Below are positions 42,663 through 52,956 of a stretch of DNA of 64,000 nucleotides, piece after piece; positions within the stretch are counted from its first letter, which is position 1; every line of letters starts with the position of its first letter. The notes under the pieces were generated by a model that saw only the letters and a program-made list of their open reading frames with translations, had not been told where the DNA came from and ran no database searches. The stretch is from Schaalia odontolytica. Lineage in GTDB: Bacteria; Actinomycetota; Actinomycetes; Actinomycetales; Actinomycetaceae. The translations under genes were made by a program, and so were the position numbers. The stretch spans positions 186,001 to 250,000 of the forward strand of contig NZ_CP046315.1 of the NCBI RefSeq assembly GCF_009730335.1, read 5' to 3'.

Positions 42663-44129
42663 TCAGGACCACTGTTCCTCGGGACGACCATCGACCGCCC
42701 ACAGGGTGTGGAAGACACCCTCCTTGTCTACCCGGTGATAGGTGTGGGAGCCGAAGAAGTCACGCTGGCCCTGGATGAGGGCAGCCGGCAGGCGCTTCGC
42801 GCGGATCTGGTCGAAGTAGGCCAGGGACGAGGCGAACACCGGAATCGGAACGCCGGCGAGGGCCGCCTGGGCCACGACGCGACGCAGCGCGGGCGTGCAC
42901 TCCTGGAAGCGCGTCGCGAACGGCTCGGCGGCCAGCAGCAGCGGCAGGTCGGGGTCGGCCTCGTAGGCGCGGGTGATGTCGTCGAGGAAGGCCGCGCGGA
43001 TGATGCAGCCCGCGCGCCAGATGCGAGCCAGGGCACCCTTGTCAATGCCCCACTCGTATTCCTTCGCGCCGGCCTCGATCTCGTCGAAGCCCTGCGAGTA
43101 GGCGACGATTTTGGAGGCGAAGAGCGCCTGGCGCACGTCCTCGATAAACGCGGCCCGGGCCTCGTCCGACTCGATGACGAGGGCGGTGGCGTTGCCCGCG
43201 AGAGCCTGGCCGGCCGCGCGCTGGGCGGGCTCGGAGGACGCGCCGCGCGCGAAGGTCGCCTCGCCGATCGCTGTGACGGGGACGGCCAGGTCGAGGGCGG
43301 TCTGGACCGTCCATTTGCCGGTGCCCTTCTGCGAGGCGGCGTCCACGATGAGGTCGACGAGGGGCTTGCCCGTCTCGGCGTCCACCTGGCGCAGGACCTC
43401 GACGGTGATCTCCATGAGGTAGGAGTTGAGCTCGCCCTCGTTCCAGGCGGCGAAGATGTCGGCAATCTCGGCCGGGGTCGCGCCCAGGCCCTCACGCAGG
43501 AGGGTGTAGGCCTCTGCGATGACCTGCATGTCGGCGTACTCGATGCCGTTGTGCACCATCTTCACGAAGTGGCCGGCGCCGTTCGCGCCGATGTACGTGC
43601 AGCAGGGGACGCCGTCGTAGGTGCCGGCGATGGCCTCGAACATGGGGCCGAGGCGGTCGTACGAGGCCGGGGTGCCGCCGGGCATGATGGAGGGACCCCA
43701 CAGGGCGCCCTCCTCGCCGCCGGAGACGCCCGCGCCCACGAAGTGCAGGCCGCGCTCGGCGGCCCACTTCTCGCGGCGGATCGTGTCGGTGAACAGGGAG
43801 TTACCGCAGTCGACGATGATGTCGCCCTCGTCCATGAGATCGGCGAGTTGCTCCATGACGGCGTCCGTCGAGGGGCCGGCCTGGACCATCATGATGGCGA
43901 CGCGGGGCGCGCGCAGGGACGCGACGAAGTCTTCCAGCGTGGACGCGGGAACGAAGGTCGCTTCGTCGCCGTGCTCCGCCATGAGCTTCTCGGTGCGAGC
44001 CTGGGTTCTGTTGAAGACGGCGGTCGCGTAGCCGTTGCGGGCCAGGTTGCGGGCCAGATTTGCGCCCATGACTCCCAGGCCGTACACGCCGATGTCGGCC
44101 GACGCCTTCTCGGGGGTGAACGTGCTCAT
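42663..44129 (-). CDS. gnd: 6-phosphogluconate dehydrogenase, decarboxylating
   Basis: The 488-residue enzyme makes ribulose-5-phosphate and NADPH in the pentose phosphate pathway. The Rossmann start IGVYGLGVMGANLARNLARNG is followed by GAGVSGGEEGALWGPSIMPGG and the catalytic block AGHFVKMVHNGIEYADMQ. The length fits the long form. The gene is monocistronic, with a promoter in the AT-rich 44130-44165 stretch. Confidence 0.96.
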   Translation of the reverse strand: MSTFTPEKASADIGVYGLGVMGANLARNLARNGYATAVFNRTQARTEKLMAEHGDEATFVPASTLEDFVASLRAPRVAIMMVQAGPSTDAVMEQLADLMDEGDIIVDCGNSLFTDTIRREKWAAERGLHFVGAGVSGGEEGALWGPSIMPGGTPASYDRLGPMFEAIAGTYDGVPCCTYIGANGAGHFVKMVHNGIEYADMQVIAEAYTLLREGLGATPAEIADIFAAWNEGELNSYLMEITVEVLRQVDAETGKPLVDLIVDAASQKGTGKWTVQTALDLAVPVTAIGEATFARGASSEPAQRAAGQALAGNATALVIESDEARAAFIEDVRQALFASKIVAYSQGFDEIEAGAKEYEWGIDKGALARIWRAGCIIRAAFLDDITRAYEADPDLPLLLAAEPFATRFQECTPALRRVVAQAALAGVPIPVFASSLAYFDQIRAKRLPAALIQGQRDFFGSHTYHRVDKEGVFHTLWAVDGRPEEQWS

Positions 44130-44232
44130 GCGATAACACTCCTAACAAAAAGTTGAATAATTCCCAGGGTACGGCGGCATGACCGGGAGTGCACCATGCG
44201 CGGGCGTGACGATTGTCGCCCCGCGCCCCGTC

Positions 44233-45840
44233 TCACTGTCCCTGGGCCTCGCGGGCGGCCTTCGCGGCGGCCTTGCGAGCCTTCTTTTCCGCGACCTTGG
44301 CCTCCCAATGGGCCTGCTGAGCCTGGTACTCCTCGGCGAGGGCGCGCACGTCGTCCGATGCCCACCAGTCGAGAAGCGCCTGACGGGCAGCCTCCTCGCC
44401 CAGCGGCCCGCGCTCCATGCGCAGCTCAAGCAGGTAGTCGCGGGCGATCTTCACGGCGCGCGAGGGGCGCAGCCCGAGGATCTCCATGATCTGATCGCCG
44501 TCAAGGTCGGGGCGAATCGCGTCCAGCTCCTCCTGCTCGCGCAGGGCGGCGATGCGCGTCTCGAGGTCGTCGTAGGCGGCGGATAGGTAGTTGGCCTTAC
44601 GGCGGTTGCGGGTCGTGCAGTCCGCGCGCGTCAGGCGGTGGAGGCGCTCGAGGAGGTCACCCGCGTCGGCCACGTAGCGGCGCACCGCGGAGTCGGACCA
44701 GGCGGCCTCGCCGTAGCCGTGGAAGCGCAGGTGCAGCGCGACCAGGTTGGAGACGGCCTCGATCGTCGCCTTGTCGAAGTGCAGGGCCTTCATGCGCTTG
44801 CGCGTCATCTTCGCGCCTACGATCTCATGGTGGTGGAAGGACACGGTGCCGTTCGGCTCGAAGCGGCGGGTCGCCGGCTTGCCGACGTCGTGCATGAGGG
44901 CGGCGAAACGCAGGATGAAGTCGGGTGCGGGCACGGCACCATCCGGGCCGGTCTCCAGGTCCATCGCCTGCTCGACGACGGTGAGGGTGTGCTCGTAGAC
45001 GTCCTTGTGGCGCTTGTGCTCGTCCACCGTGGAGACGAGGCCGGCAACCTCGGGCAGCACGATGTCGGCGACACCCGTGTGCACCATCAGCTCGATGCCG
45101 CGGCGCGGGTAGGGCGAAATGATGAGGCGCTCGAGCTCGGCGCGGATGCGCTCAGCGGAGACAATCTCCAGGCGCGAGGCCATGGTCTCCATCGCGTTCA
45201 TGACGTCCATGTCGACGTCGAGGCCCAGCTGCGCGGAGAAACGCGCGGCGCGCATGATGCGCAGCGGGTCGTCGTCGAAGGACTGCTCGGCGGACACGGG
45301 GGTACGCAGGTTGCCGTCCGCGAGGTCGGCGAGTCCGCCGCACGGGTCGACGAGGGCCATCTGCGGCAGGCGCATCGCCATCGCGTTGACCGTGAAGTCG
45401 CGGCGCGTCAGGTCACCTTCGAGCGTGTCGCCGAAGGTCACCTCGGGCTTGCGCGAGCCAATCTCGTACTCGTCAGTACGGTAGGTCGTCACCTCGACGA
45501 CCAGGTCGCCGCGGCGCCCACCGATCGTGCCAAACTCCTTGCCGATGTCCCAGGTCGCGTTGCCCCACTGCGCCAGGAGCTCCTCGGTGCGCTCGGGGCG
45601 CGCAGAGGTCGTCATGTCGAAGTCGTGCGGAGTCACTCCCAGGAACGCGTCGCGCACGGGCCCGCCGACGAGCGCGAGCTCCTCCCCGGCCTCGTCAAAA
45701 ATCGTGCCGAGTTCCATAATCGCGGGCGGGAGCGCGGCGAAGGTCCTCGTGGCGTTTGCCATGAGGGTAGGAATGTCCGTCGTTCCGGCGTTTTGCGCGG
45801 TCACTGGGCCGTTATTCGGGGAAGCTGACTGGGTACTCAT
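44233..45840 (-). CDS. CCA tRNA nucleotidyltransferase
   Basis: The 535-residue enzyme adds CCA to tRNA 3' ends. The nucleotidyltransferase head has GGPVRDAFLG and the carboxylates DFDM, then RRDFTVNAMA, DDPLRIMRAARFSAQLG and an HD hydrolase-like domain (HTLTVVEQAM ... LMHDVGKPATR). A Lys/Ala-rich tail ends it. This is needed here because the tRNA genes in the window do not encode CCA. ATG 45840 is chosen at the normal N-terminus. In M. tuberculosis the homologue is likewise divergent from a Nudix gene. Confidence 0.92.
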   Translation of the reverse strand: MSTQSASPNNGPVTAQNAGTTDIPTLMANATRTFAALPPAIMELGTIFDEAGEELALVGGPVRDAFLGVTPHDFDMTTSARPERTEELLAQWGNATWDIGKEFGTIGGRRGDLVVEVTTYRTDEYEIGSRKPEVTFGDTLEGDLTRRDFTVNAMAMRLPQMALVDPCGGLADLADGNLRTPVSAEQSFDDDPLRIMRAARFSAQLGLDVDMDVMNAMETMASRLEIVSAERIRAELERLIISPYPRRGIELMVHTGVADIVLPEVAGLVSTVDEHKRHKDVYEHTLTVVEQAMDLETGPDGAVPAPDFILRFAALMHDVGKPATRRFEPNGTVSFHHHEIVGAKMTRKRMKALHFDKATIEAVSNLVALHLRFHGYGEAAWSDSAVRRYVADAGDLLERLHRLTRADCTTRNRRKANYLSAAYDDLETRIAALREQEELDAIRPDLDGDQIMEILGLRPSRAVKIARDYLLELRMERGPLGEEAARQALLDWWASDDVRALAEEYQAQQAHWEAKVAEKKARKAAAKAAREAQGQ

Positions 45841-45909
45841 CGCCCTTAAGCATGCCAGCAAAGCACCCTGGCCGACTACCGGGGGCCGCGTACCGGCTAC
45901 AGTGGAGTC

Positions 45910-46443
45910 ATGCCTGCACGTCCAGTTGACCGCCGAGGCGGGGTGCCCCGACCCCCGCGTCGGTCCGCTTCTGTGCGCGCTGGCCGCTCTCACCTGCCGA
46001 TTTCCGCGGAAACCAGCGCGGGTGGCATCGTCGTGGACGTGCGTGACGGAATTCCCTATGCGGCGTTGATCGCGCGACGCAATCGAGCGGGTCGCATCGA
46101 GTGGTGCCTGCCCAAGGGCCACCTCGAGGGTTCCGAGACTCCCCAGCAGGCCGCGCTGCGCGAGGTCGCCGAGGAAACTGGCATCCACGGGCGTATCATC
46201 CGCCACCTCGCATCGATCGACTACTGGTTCTCCGGCAACGACCGCCGCGTTCACAAGGTCGTCCACCACTACCTGATGGGGTATGAGTCGGGCACGATCT
46301 CCGTCGATGGGGATCCGGATCACGAGGCTGAGGAGGCCGCGTGGGTGCCGCTGCGCGACGTGTCGCGCCAGCTGGCCTACCCCAACGAGCGCCGCATCGT
46401 GCGCATCGCCCTGGACCTGCTGTATCGGGATGGCCGTGACTAG
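45910..46443 (+). CDS. Nudix hydrolase (MutT4-like)
   Basis: The 177-residue protein has the Nudix box from residue about 70: G-H-L-E-G-S-E, then REVAEETGI (GX5EX7REXXEEXG pattern). It hydrolyses a nucleoside-diphosphate-linked substrate. A basic N-terminal segment of about 30 residues precedes the fold. Synteny with MutT4 (Rv3908) and its neighbours in mycobacteria supports orthology. Its end overlaps the next gene by 14 bp. Confidence 0.88.
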   Translation: MPARPVDRRGGVPRPPRRSASVRAGRSHLPISAETSAGGIVVDVRDGIPYAALIARRNRAGRIEWCLPKGHLEGSETPQQAALREVAEETGIHGRIIRHLASIDYWFSGNDRRVHKVVHHYLMGYESGTISVDGDPDHEAEEAAWVPLRDVSRQLAYPNERRIVRIALDLLYRDGRD

Positions 46444-48844
46444 GCGCGCGCTGACGGCTGGCGTCCTGTGCGCGGCGATCGCTCTTCCCTTCGGCCTCGG
46501 TCTAAGCGAGGCCGGGGCCGCCCCGCTGCCCACCGTGACCTCGCAGTCGGACGAGTCGCGCCCCACCGTCATGGGCACAGTCTCAGAGGATTCTGGGCTT
46601 TCCGTTTCCATTAACTCGCTGTCGCCTCGAATCATCACAGATGAAAACGAACTCGTTATCACAGGAACGGTCCGTAACGATTCACCGACGACGCTCGCGA
46701 ATATCTCCCTCGAGGTGTTCGTCGCCAACGAGACCCCGATCTCAGTCCCCGCGCTGACGACCGCCCTCTCCGACGACGAGCCGGACGCCACCCACGCGGC
46801 CTCCTCATCGCTCACGGACGTCGCCCGAGGAGCCACGACTTCATTCGAGATCCGCATTCCCACGTCCTCACTGCCCCTCACCGACGCCGAGGAGTGGGGC
46901 CCGCGCGTCACAACCGTGACTGCGACCTCCGGCGAATACTCGGGCAAGGACCGATCGATCATCGTGTGGGACTCGGGCGCGCAGATCTCCGCCTCGCGCG
47001 TGAGCACCGTGATCCCCTGGACCTCGACGAGCACCACCCAGGACCAGGGTGAACGCTCGGCGGTCCTCAGCCTCGCCTCCGCCAGCGGCGTCACCCTGGC
47101 CGTCGACCCGCTGCTGATCCCGCGCGGCCCGCAGCCCACGGCCACACCGACCCCCTCGGCTTCCCCTTCGACTTCCCCCTCGGCCGACGCTGGCCAATCC
47201 GGATCTGACCCTGCCCAGTCCGGCCAGTCCGACGCGGAATCGGGTCAGTCCGACGCCCCCACGGCCTCGCCGAGCGCGTCCCCCACCCCGACGCCCGCCC
47301 CCACGGCCACGGACCCGGCGCAGCGCGCGCGTGACCTCCAGTCCGAGGCCTTCGTCGCGGCGCTCCTGTCGAACGCGACCGAGATCATCGCCCTACCCGA
47401 GGGAGACGCCGACCTCGGTGCCCTGTCGCTGTCGGGCAACACCGGCTTCTGGGACCGCGCCTCGCGCTCGATGGCCGACTTCCCCGACACGCTGCGCAAG
47501 GCCGGGTGGGTCGCACCCGCCAACTCTCCGGCCAGCCCGAGCCCGTCAGCCTCGGCCACCCCCTCCCCTTCCGGGACACCCGAGGCCACGCCCACGCCGA
47601 GCGCATCCACGAGTACCGCCGGCCAGTCCGCCACGACGACCTTCTCGCCCGACTCCGGGCCCTCGATCCTGCGTAACGTCGCCTGGCCTGCGGACACGAC
47701 CTTCGGCACGTCGTTCCTGTCCGGATTCTCCTCCTCGGACCAGATCACAATCGCCCCGGTGGGCGCCCTGACCCCTGCCGAGGACGTTCCCTTCACCTCC
47801 TACGCGCGCGTCAACGTCAACCCTGCCACCGGCGAGACCTCAACGGATGGGACGGGCGCGCGCTCCCTCGCTCAGCAGAGCGACATCGCGGCGCTCCTGT
47901 CGTGGAACGCGTCCGGCGGCGACGAACTCGACGCCGAACAGGCCCTCACCGCAATCACCGCGATCATCACCCGCGAGCGCCCCGCCTCTTCGCGCACCAT
48001 TTTCGCTGCGGCCCAGCGCGGAACCGTCATCAACGAGCGGCTCACCAGTCGCACGAAGGCGCTGTTCTCACCCCGCTGGGTGAGCGCCATGTCCTTCAGC
48101 GAGATGGCCGCCAGTGAACCCACCGACGTCGACCGCCAGACCGTCGGGGCCGGTGTCCTCGCTACCGACACGGAGACCGCGATCTCGGCCATGGCCTCGT
48201 CCCTGACCATGCTCACACCACTTGCGAACGCGACGGACGACGCCGACGCGGTGTATGCCTCGGTCACCCCCCAGATTCTCCCGGCCCTGTCCGCGCAGCT
48301 CACCCCCTCCGAGCAGCTCGACGCGGCGACTGCCGTCACCTCGCAGGTCACGACGATGCTCTCCGCCGTGACCGTCGAGCCCTCCTCGGCCATCAACCTC
48401 ATTAACAAGTCCGCAAACTTCCCCGTTCTCGTACGCAATAACCTGCCCTGGCCGGTGCGCGTCGACGTGACCCTCGTGCCCGACGACCCGCGTCTGCGCG
48501 CCATCCCCGCCCAATCCCAGACGCTCGCCGCGCAGGGCGCGACGACGGTCGAGGTGCCCGTGCGTGCAATCGGCAGTGGCGACATCGAGGTCACGTACAA
48601 GGTCACCACGCCCAACGGCGTTGTCCTCGACGACTCCCAGACCGTGACCGTGCGCATGCGCGCCGGGTGGGAGGATGCGATCACGGCCGTCATCGCCTCG
48701 CTCTTCGGCCTGCTCTTCCTGGCCGGCATCACGCGTTCGCTACGCAAGAGGGCCGCACGCAAGGCGCAGGCTGCATCCGGCGACGCCGACACGACAGACA
48801 TCACCACTGAAACCGAGACAGCAACGACGAAGGAGACCCCATGA
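46430..48844 (+). CDS. DUF6049-family secreted or membrane protein (Rv3909-like)
   Basis: The 804-residue protein starts with a signal peptide (RRALTAGVLCAAIALPFGLGLSEAGAAP) and has a beta-rich first domain. A Pro/Ser/Thr/Ala-rich linker at about 220-285 and another at about 360-400 follow, then a further extracellular part, one C-terminal membrane helix (about 745-770) and a short basic and Thr-rich cytoplasmic tail. It occupies the place of Rv3909 between MutT4 and MurJ. Its role is unknown; the position suggests lipid II or envelope work. ATG 46430 lies inside the Nudix gene end. Confidence 0.75.
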   Translation: MAVTRRALTAGVLCAAIALPFGLGLSEAGAAPLPTVTSQSDESRPTVMGTVSEDSGLSVSINSLSPRIITDENELVITGTVRNDSPTTLANISLEVFVANETPISVPALTTALSDDEPDATHAASSSLTDVARGATTSFEIRIPTSSLPLTDAEEWGPRVTTVTATSGEYSGKDRSIIVWDSGAQISASRVSTVIPWTSTSTTQDQGERSAVLSLASASGVTLAVDPLLIPRGPQPTATPTPSASPSTSPSADAGQSGSDPAQSGQSDAESGQSDAPTASPSASPTPTPAPTATDPAQRARDLQSEAFVAALLSNATEIIALPEGDADLGALSLSGNTGFWDRASRSMADFPDTLRKAGWVAPANSPASPSPSASATPSPSGTPEATPTPSASTSTAGQSATTTFSPDSGPSILRNVAWPADTTFGTSFLSGFSSSDQITIAPVGALTPAEDVPFTSYARVNVNPATGETSTDGTGARSLAQQSDIAALLSWNASGGDELDAEQALTAITAIITRERPASSRTIFAAAQRGTVINERLTSRTKALFSPRWVSAMSFSEMAASEPTDVDRQTVGAGVLATDTETAISAMASSLTMLTPLANATDDADAVYASVTPQILPALSAQLTPSEQLDAATAVTSQVTTMLSAVTVEPSSAINLINKSANFPVLVRNNLPWPVRVDVTLVPDDPRLRAIPAQSQTLAAQGATTVEVPVRAIGSGDIEVTYKVTTPNGVVLDDSQTVTVRMRAGWEDAITAVIASLFGLLFLAGITRSLRKRAARKAQAASGDADTTDITTETETATTKETP

Positions 48845-51800
48845 GCTCGAACACGCCTCGCCGATCGATCCTCAGGGCATCGGCGCTCATGGCGTCGGGC
48901 ACCATGGTGTCGCGCATCCTCGGCTTCGTGCGCAACGCGATGCTTATTGCCGCGGTCGGCGCGACGGCCGGCGGTGTCGGCGCCGCCTTCCAGACCGCGA
49001 ACACGCTGCCCAACACGGTCTTCAACCTGCTGGCCTCCGGCATCTTCGACGCCGTCCTGGTCCCGCAGATCGTCGGCGCCATCAAGCGCCGCAACGACGG
49101 TGACATCTACGTCAACCGCCTGCTGACCCTCGCGGGAACCCTGCTCTTCCTCGTCACGTTCGCGACGATGGTGCTCGCCCCCGTCCTGGTGATGATCACA
49201 GCGGCCGGCTACACCGAGGACATTCGCAACCTCGCGATTCTCTTTGCCCTCCTGTGTCTGCCACAGCTCTTCTTCTACGGCCTGTATAACCTGCTCGGCG
49301 AGCTACTCAACGCGCGCGAGATCTTCGGGCCCTACATGTGGGCGCCTGTCGTCAACAACGTCGTAGGCATCGTGGGCCTCGGCGCTTTCCTCGCCATCTG
49401 GGGCGGCGCACCGGACGGCGGCATTCCCGCGGGCGATCTGACGGGCGCACAATTCTGGGTCCTCGCCGGATCCGCGACCCTCGGCGTCATCTGCCAGGCC
49501 CTGTGCCTGCTGTGGCCGATGCGCCGGGCGGGAGTCTCCTTCAAGCCGGACTTCCACTTCCGCGGAACCTCTTTCGGGTCAATGCCGCGCGTGGCCGGAT
49601 GGACGTTCGCAACCCTGAGCGTGTCCCAGGTCGGCGTCCTGTCCACGAACAACCTCGCTGCCATGGCCGACGGTTTCATCGGCCGCAACGGCACTCAGGG
49701 CGGCGTCGTCGGCATCCTCGCCTACTCGACGGCGTTCATGATCTTCATGGTTCCCCAGTCGCTCATCACGGTGTCGCTGACGACCGCAATCTTCACCCGC
49801 ATGGCCGGTGCCGTTGCTGACAGCGACGACCGCGCGGTGGCCGACAACTACCACCTGGGCGTGCGCACTATTACGTCGCTGACCCTCGTCGCCGCAGCCA
49901 TGCTGATAGCCGGTTCCGTCCCCATGATGGAGATCGCGATGGCGGCCAAGGGCGGGGATCCCGAGGCCGTGACCGGCTACGCCCTCGTCCTCGCCTCGCT
50001 CATGCCCGGCGTCGCCTCGACCGGCATGGTCCTCATGAGCCAGCGCGTCTTCTTCGCCTACGAGGACGTCAAGCCCGTCTTCCTCATGGGCATTGGTCCC
50101 ACGATCCTCCAGGTGATCGTCGGCTGGTCGATGTACGCCCTGACCGGCGCCCGCTGGTGGGTCGTCGCGGCCGCACTCGGCGAGACCGTGTGCCGCTTGA
50201 CCCAGGGCATTATCGCGGTCGTGTGGGTCTCGCGCGAGAACCGCTACATCGACCGCGCGGGCCTGCTGCGCTCTTACGCGTCCTACCTGGCCGCGGCGAT
50301 CGTCGCTGGCATCGTGGGCTTCGGCCTCCTGTGGCTCATGGGCATCCACACCGAGATTTCGTCGACGCTGGGCCGCATGGCACTGGCCGGCGTGAAGCTC
50401 TCGCTCGTGTCCGCGCTGACCGGCCTCGTGTACCTCCTGGTCCTGCGCTTCGCTGCGCCCGGCGAATCCGCCGTCATGATGCGCCCGCTGCTCACCCGCC
50501 TGCGCGTTCCGGGTGCTGTGGTGAACATCCTGGCAGCGTCCTCCACGCCCACCCCCGCACCAGCTGAGATAATGACGGGACACACACCCGACGAGACGGA
50601 GGAACCGATGGCTCCCACGCCCGAACGCAGCGGCGACGACGAGAAGCTGCCGTCGTTTGACGAGGTGCTCTCCACCTCGCCGATCCCCGCGCCCCCCACG
50701 CCTCCCGCGGCCCCCGCAGCCGATGAGGCTAAGGAACTGGCCGACAATGCGGCCGAGGAGCTCGTCGACATGCCACCGGCCCCCGCGCCCGCCGAGGTCC
50801 CGACCCTCGGCCCCGCGACGCAGGCACCCGTCGAAAACCCGCTGGTCGCCGAGGCCGTGGCCGTGCCCATCGTCGACGACATCGCCGAGGCCACGGAGGC
50901 CGCGCAGGCACAGGCAATTCCCGAGTCCCTCGCGGAGTACGGCATCGAGCCCGTGACGGATGAGGTGGAGGCCGCGCAGGTCGAGGCCCCCGCGTTCCCC
51001 CTCGCTCCCCCGCCGCCGGCCCCCGCCGCCAGCGGATACGAGCGCGACGCTGAGGTCAATCCCGAGGACTACCCCCATCCCGCTCCCCTGATGGACGGCC
51101 CCTCGACGCATCAGATTCCGCGCGTGCAGGCACCCGAGGCGGTGCCCGCTCCCCCGGTCGAGGATGCCACCGAGGTCATGGACCCCGTCCCCCCGATGCC
51201 TGCCGCTCCCGTGCAGGACGCCCCGGCCTCGTCGAACGAGGAGGGCTCCTCCAAGCACTCCGGCACGCTCGTCGACCCGACGAAGCCCGCGCTGATCTTC
51301 GGCGTCGTCCTGGTGCTCTTTGGCGCGATCTGGGGTCCGTGGATGGCCACCCGACCGGTCACCGACCTGGATCTGACCCAGTCCCTGCGCGCCGGCATCT
51401 CCCAGCAGCAGTCCAACGAGGAGCCCAGCCCCGCGCTCACCACGACGCCCCCGCCGGCTCCGACCACGACCCCCGTGATCTCCTCCGTGCAGGTCCTATC
51501 GTGGAACAACGACGACGGCGACCACCCGGACCGTGCGATCAACATGATCGACTCGAACCCGGCGACATCCTGGTCCTCGCGCTGGTTCGACAACAACCAG
51601 TTCCGCGACGAGACTTCCGTGACGATCGTCGTGAAGCTCCAGCAGAAGGCCACCGTGTCCTCGGTGACGCTCACCATGGATCCGGCGACGTCCGGCGGCG
51701 AGGTCGTCGTGCGTAACGTCACGGACCCGGCGAACCCGCGCGGTGGAACAGAGCTGGCCATGTCGGCGTTGTCTCCGACGACGACGATTCAGCTGCCCAC

Positions 51801-51900
51801 GGCCGTCGAAACCGACTCGATCGCGCTGCAGTTCCGCTCCATGCCCAAGGGCCAGGACGGACGCAACTGGGCGTGGATCTCCGAACTTACAGTTCAGTAA
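48841..51900 (+). CDS. murJ: Lipid II flippase MurJ fused to a discoidin-like extracellular domain
   Basis: Residues 1 to about 545 are the MurJ/MviN flippase with fourteen membrane helices (SGTMVSRILGFVRNAMLIAAVG; NTLPNTVFNLLASGIFDAVLVPQIV). It moves lipid II across the membrane. A Pro/Ala/Glu-rich linker of about 250 residues follows, then a membrane helix (817-838) and an extracellular beta domain (about 880-1019) with the discoidin-like WSSRWFDNN and ITLT-type strands. Mycobacterial MurJ (Rv3910) has a pseudokinase in place of this linker. The ATG overlaps the upstream stop (ATGA). Confidence 0.92.
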   Translation: MSSNTPRRSILRASALMASGTMVSRILGFVRNAMLIAAVGATAGGVGAAFQTANTLPNTVFNLLASGIFDAVLVPQIVGAIKRRNDGDIYVNRLLTLAGTLLFLVTFATMVLAPVLVMITAAGYTEDIRNLAILFALLCLPQLFFYGLYNLLGELLNAREIFGPYMWAPVVNNVVGIVGLGAFLAIWGGAPDGGIPAGDLTGAQFWVLAGSATLGVICQALCLLWPMRRAGVSFKPDFHFRGTSFGSMPRVAGWTFATLSVSQVGVLSTNNLAAMADGFIGRNGTQGGVVGILAYSTAFMIFMVPQSLITVSLTTAIFTRMAGAVADSDDRAVADNYHLGVRTITSLTLVAAAMLIAGSVPMMEIAMAAKGGDPEAVTGYALVLASLMPGVASTGMVLMSQRVFFAYEDVKPVFLMGIGPTILQVIVGWSMYALTGARWWVVAAALGETVCRLTQGIIAVVWVSRENRYIDRAGLLRSYASYLAAAIVAGIVGFGLLWLMGIHTEISSTLGRMALAGVKLSLVSALTGLVYLLVLRFAAPGESAVMMRPLLTRLRVPGAVVNILAASSTPTPAPAEIMTGHTPDETEEPMAPTPERSGDDEKLPSFDEVLSTSPIPAPPTPPAAPAADEAKELADNAAEELVDMPPAPAPAEVPTLGPATQAPVENPLVAEAVAVPIVDDIAEATEAAQAQAIPESLAEYGIEPVTDEVEAAQVEAPAFPLAPPPPAPAASGYERDAEVNPEDYPHPAPLMDGPSTHQIPRVQAPEAVPAPPVEDATEVMDPVPPMPAAPVQDAPASSNEEGSSKHSGTLVDPTKPALIFGVVLVLFGAIWGPWMATRPVTDLDLTQSLRAGISQQQSNEEPSPALTTTPPPAPTTTPVISSVQVLSWNNDDGDHPDRAINMIDSNPATSWSSRWFDNNQFRDETSVTIVVKLQQKATVSSVTLTMDPATSGGEVVVRNVTDPANPRGGTELAMSALSPTTTIQLPTAVETDSIALQFRSMPKGQDGRNWAWISELTVQ

Positions 51901-51918
51901 CCCTGAAGGAGTGTACGC

Positions 51919-52956
51919 ATGTCTTTCGTGACAATTCCGGGCCTGGTCAAGGCCGAATCCACCGATACCACCGCTGAGACCGCCGAGGTGCAGATCCCGT
52001 CGGCCGAGGTGCCCGAGGGCGCCATCGTCCACGACGTCGTCATCGTTGGCTCGGGTCCGGCCGGCTACACGGCTGCGGTCTACACGGCCCGCGCGGGCCT
52101 CGCCCCCATCGTGCTGGCCGGTCAGCTGGCCGCGGGTGGCGCGCTGATGAACACGACCGAGGTCGAGAACTTCCCCGGTTTCCCGGAGGGCATTCAGGGC
52201 CCCGAGCTCATGGACAACATGCGCGATCAGGCCGAGAAGTTCGGCGCGGACGTTCGCTACGAGGACGTCGTCGCCGTCAACCTCGAGGGCGACGTGAAGG
52301 CCGTGGCGACCGAGGACGAGGTCTTCTACGCGCGCGCCGTCATCCTGGCGACCGGCTCGGAGTACCGTCACATGAACGTGCCCGGCGAGGACGAGTTCTC
52401 CGGCCGCGGCGTTTCCTACTGCGCAACCTGCGACGGCTTCTTCTTCAAGGATCGTCGCCTGGCCGTCATTGGTGGCGGCGACTCCGCGATGGAGGAGGCC
52501 ACCTTCCTGACGAACTTCGCGTCCGAGGTCGTTGTCGTACACCGCCGCGACGCCCTGCGCGCCTCGCGCGTCATGGCCGAGCGCGCCCTGAACAACCCGA
52601 AGATCTCCTTCGAGTGGAACGCGACCGTCGACGAGGTCCTGGGCGACGAGGCCGTAACCGGCCTGCGCCTGGCCTCCACGGTGGATGGCTCCACGCGCGA
52701 GATCGCCGTGGACGGCGTGTTCGTCGCGATCGGTCACCTGCCCCGCACGGGCTTCCTGCGCGGCCAGGTCGCCCTCGACGAGGCCGGCTACATCACGGTC
52801 GACGAACCGTCGACGCGTACGTCCGTCGCGGGCGTCTTCGCCTGCGGTGACGCCGTGGACCACACGTACCGCCAGGCCATCACGGCGGCCGGCTCCGGCT
52901 GCCGTGCGGCCCTGGATGCGGAGCGCTGGCTGGCCTCCCTGGGCGACCAGGCGTGA
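51919..52956 (+). CDS. trxB: Thioredoxin-disulfide reductase
   Basis: The 345-residue flavoenzyme reduces thioredoxin with NADPH. The FAD site is [21 protein letters not shown], the redox pair is CATC in YCATCDGFF, the NADPH site is [12 protein letters not shown] and the C-terminal FAD block is [11 protein letters not shown]. An N-terminal extension of about 35 residues rich in Thr, Glu and Ala is unusual. The sigM gene that separates murJ and trxB in mycobacteria is missing. GTGA overlap with the next gene. Confidence 0.95.
   Translation: MSFVTIPGLVKAESTDTTAETAEVQIPSAEVPEGAIVHDVVIVGSGPAGYTAAVYTARAGLAPIVLAGQLAAGGALMNTTEVENFPGFPEGIQGPELMDNMRDQAEKFGADVRYEDVVAVNLEGDVKAVATEDEVFYARAVILATGSEYRHMNVPGEDEFSGRGVSYCATCDGFFFKDRRLAVIGGGDSAMEEATFLTNFASEVVVVHRRDALRASRVMAERALNNPKISFEWNATVDEVLGDEAVTGLRLASTVDGSTREIAVDGVFVAIGHLPRTGFLRGQVALDEAGYITVDEPSTRTSVAGVFACGDAVDHTYRQAITAAGSGCRAALDAERWLASLGDQA

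Noticed and set aside
42612-44156. 514-codon open frame opposite gnd
   Set aside because: An antisense shadow; gnd is unmistakable on the other strand.
51901-51918. Missing sigM between murJ and trxB as a truncated gene
   Set aside because: Only 18 bp separate the genes, with no remnant, so absence and not decay is the simplest reading.
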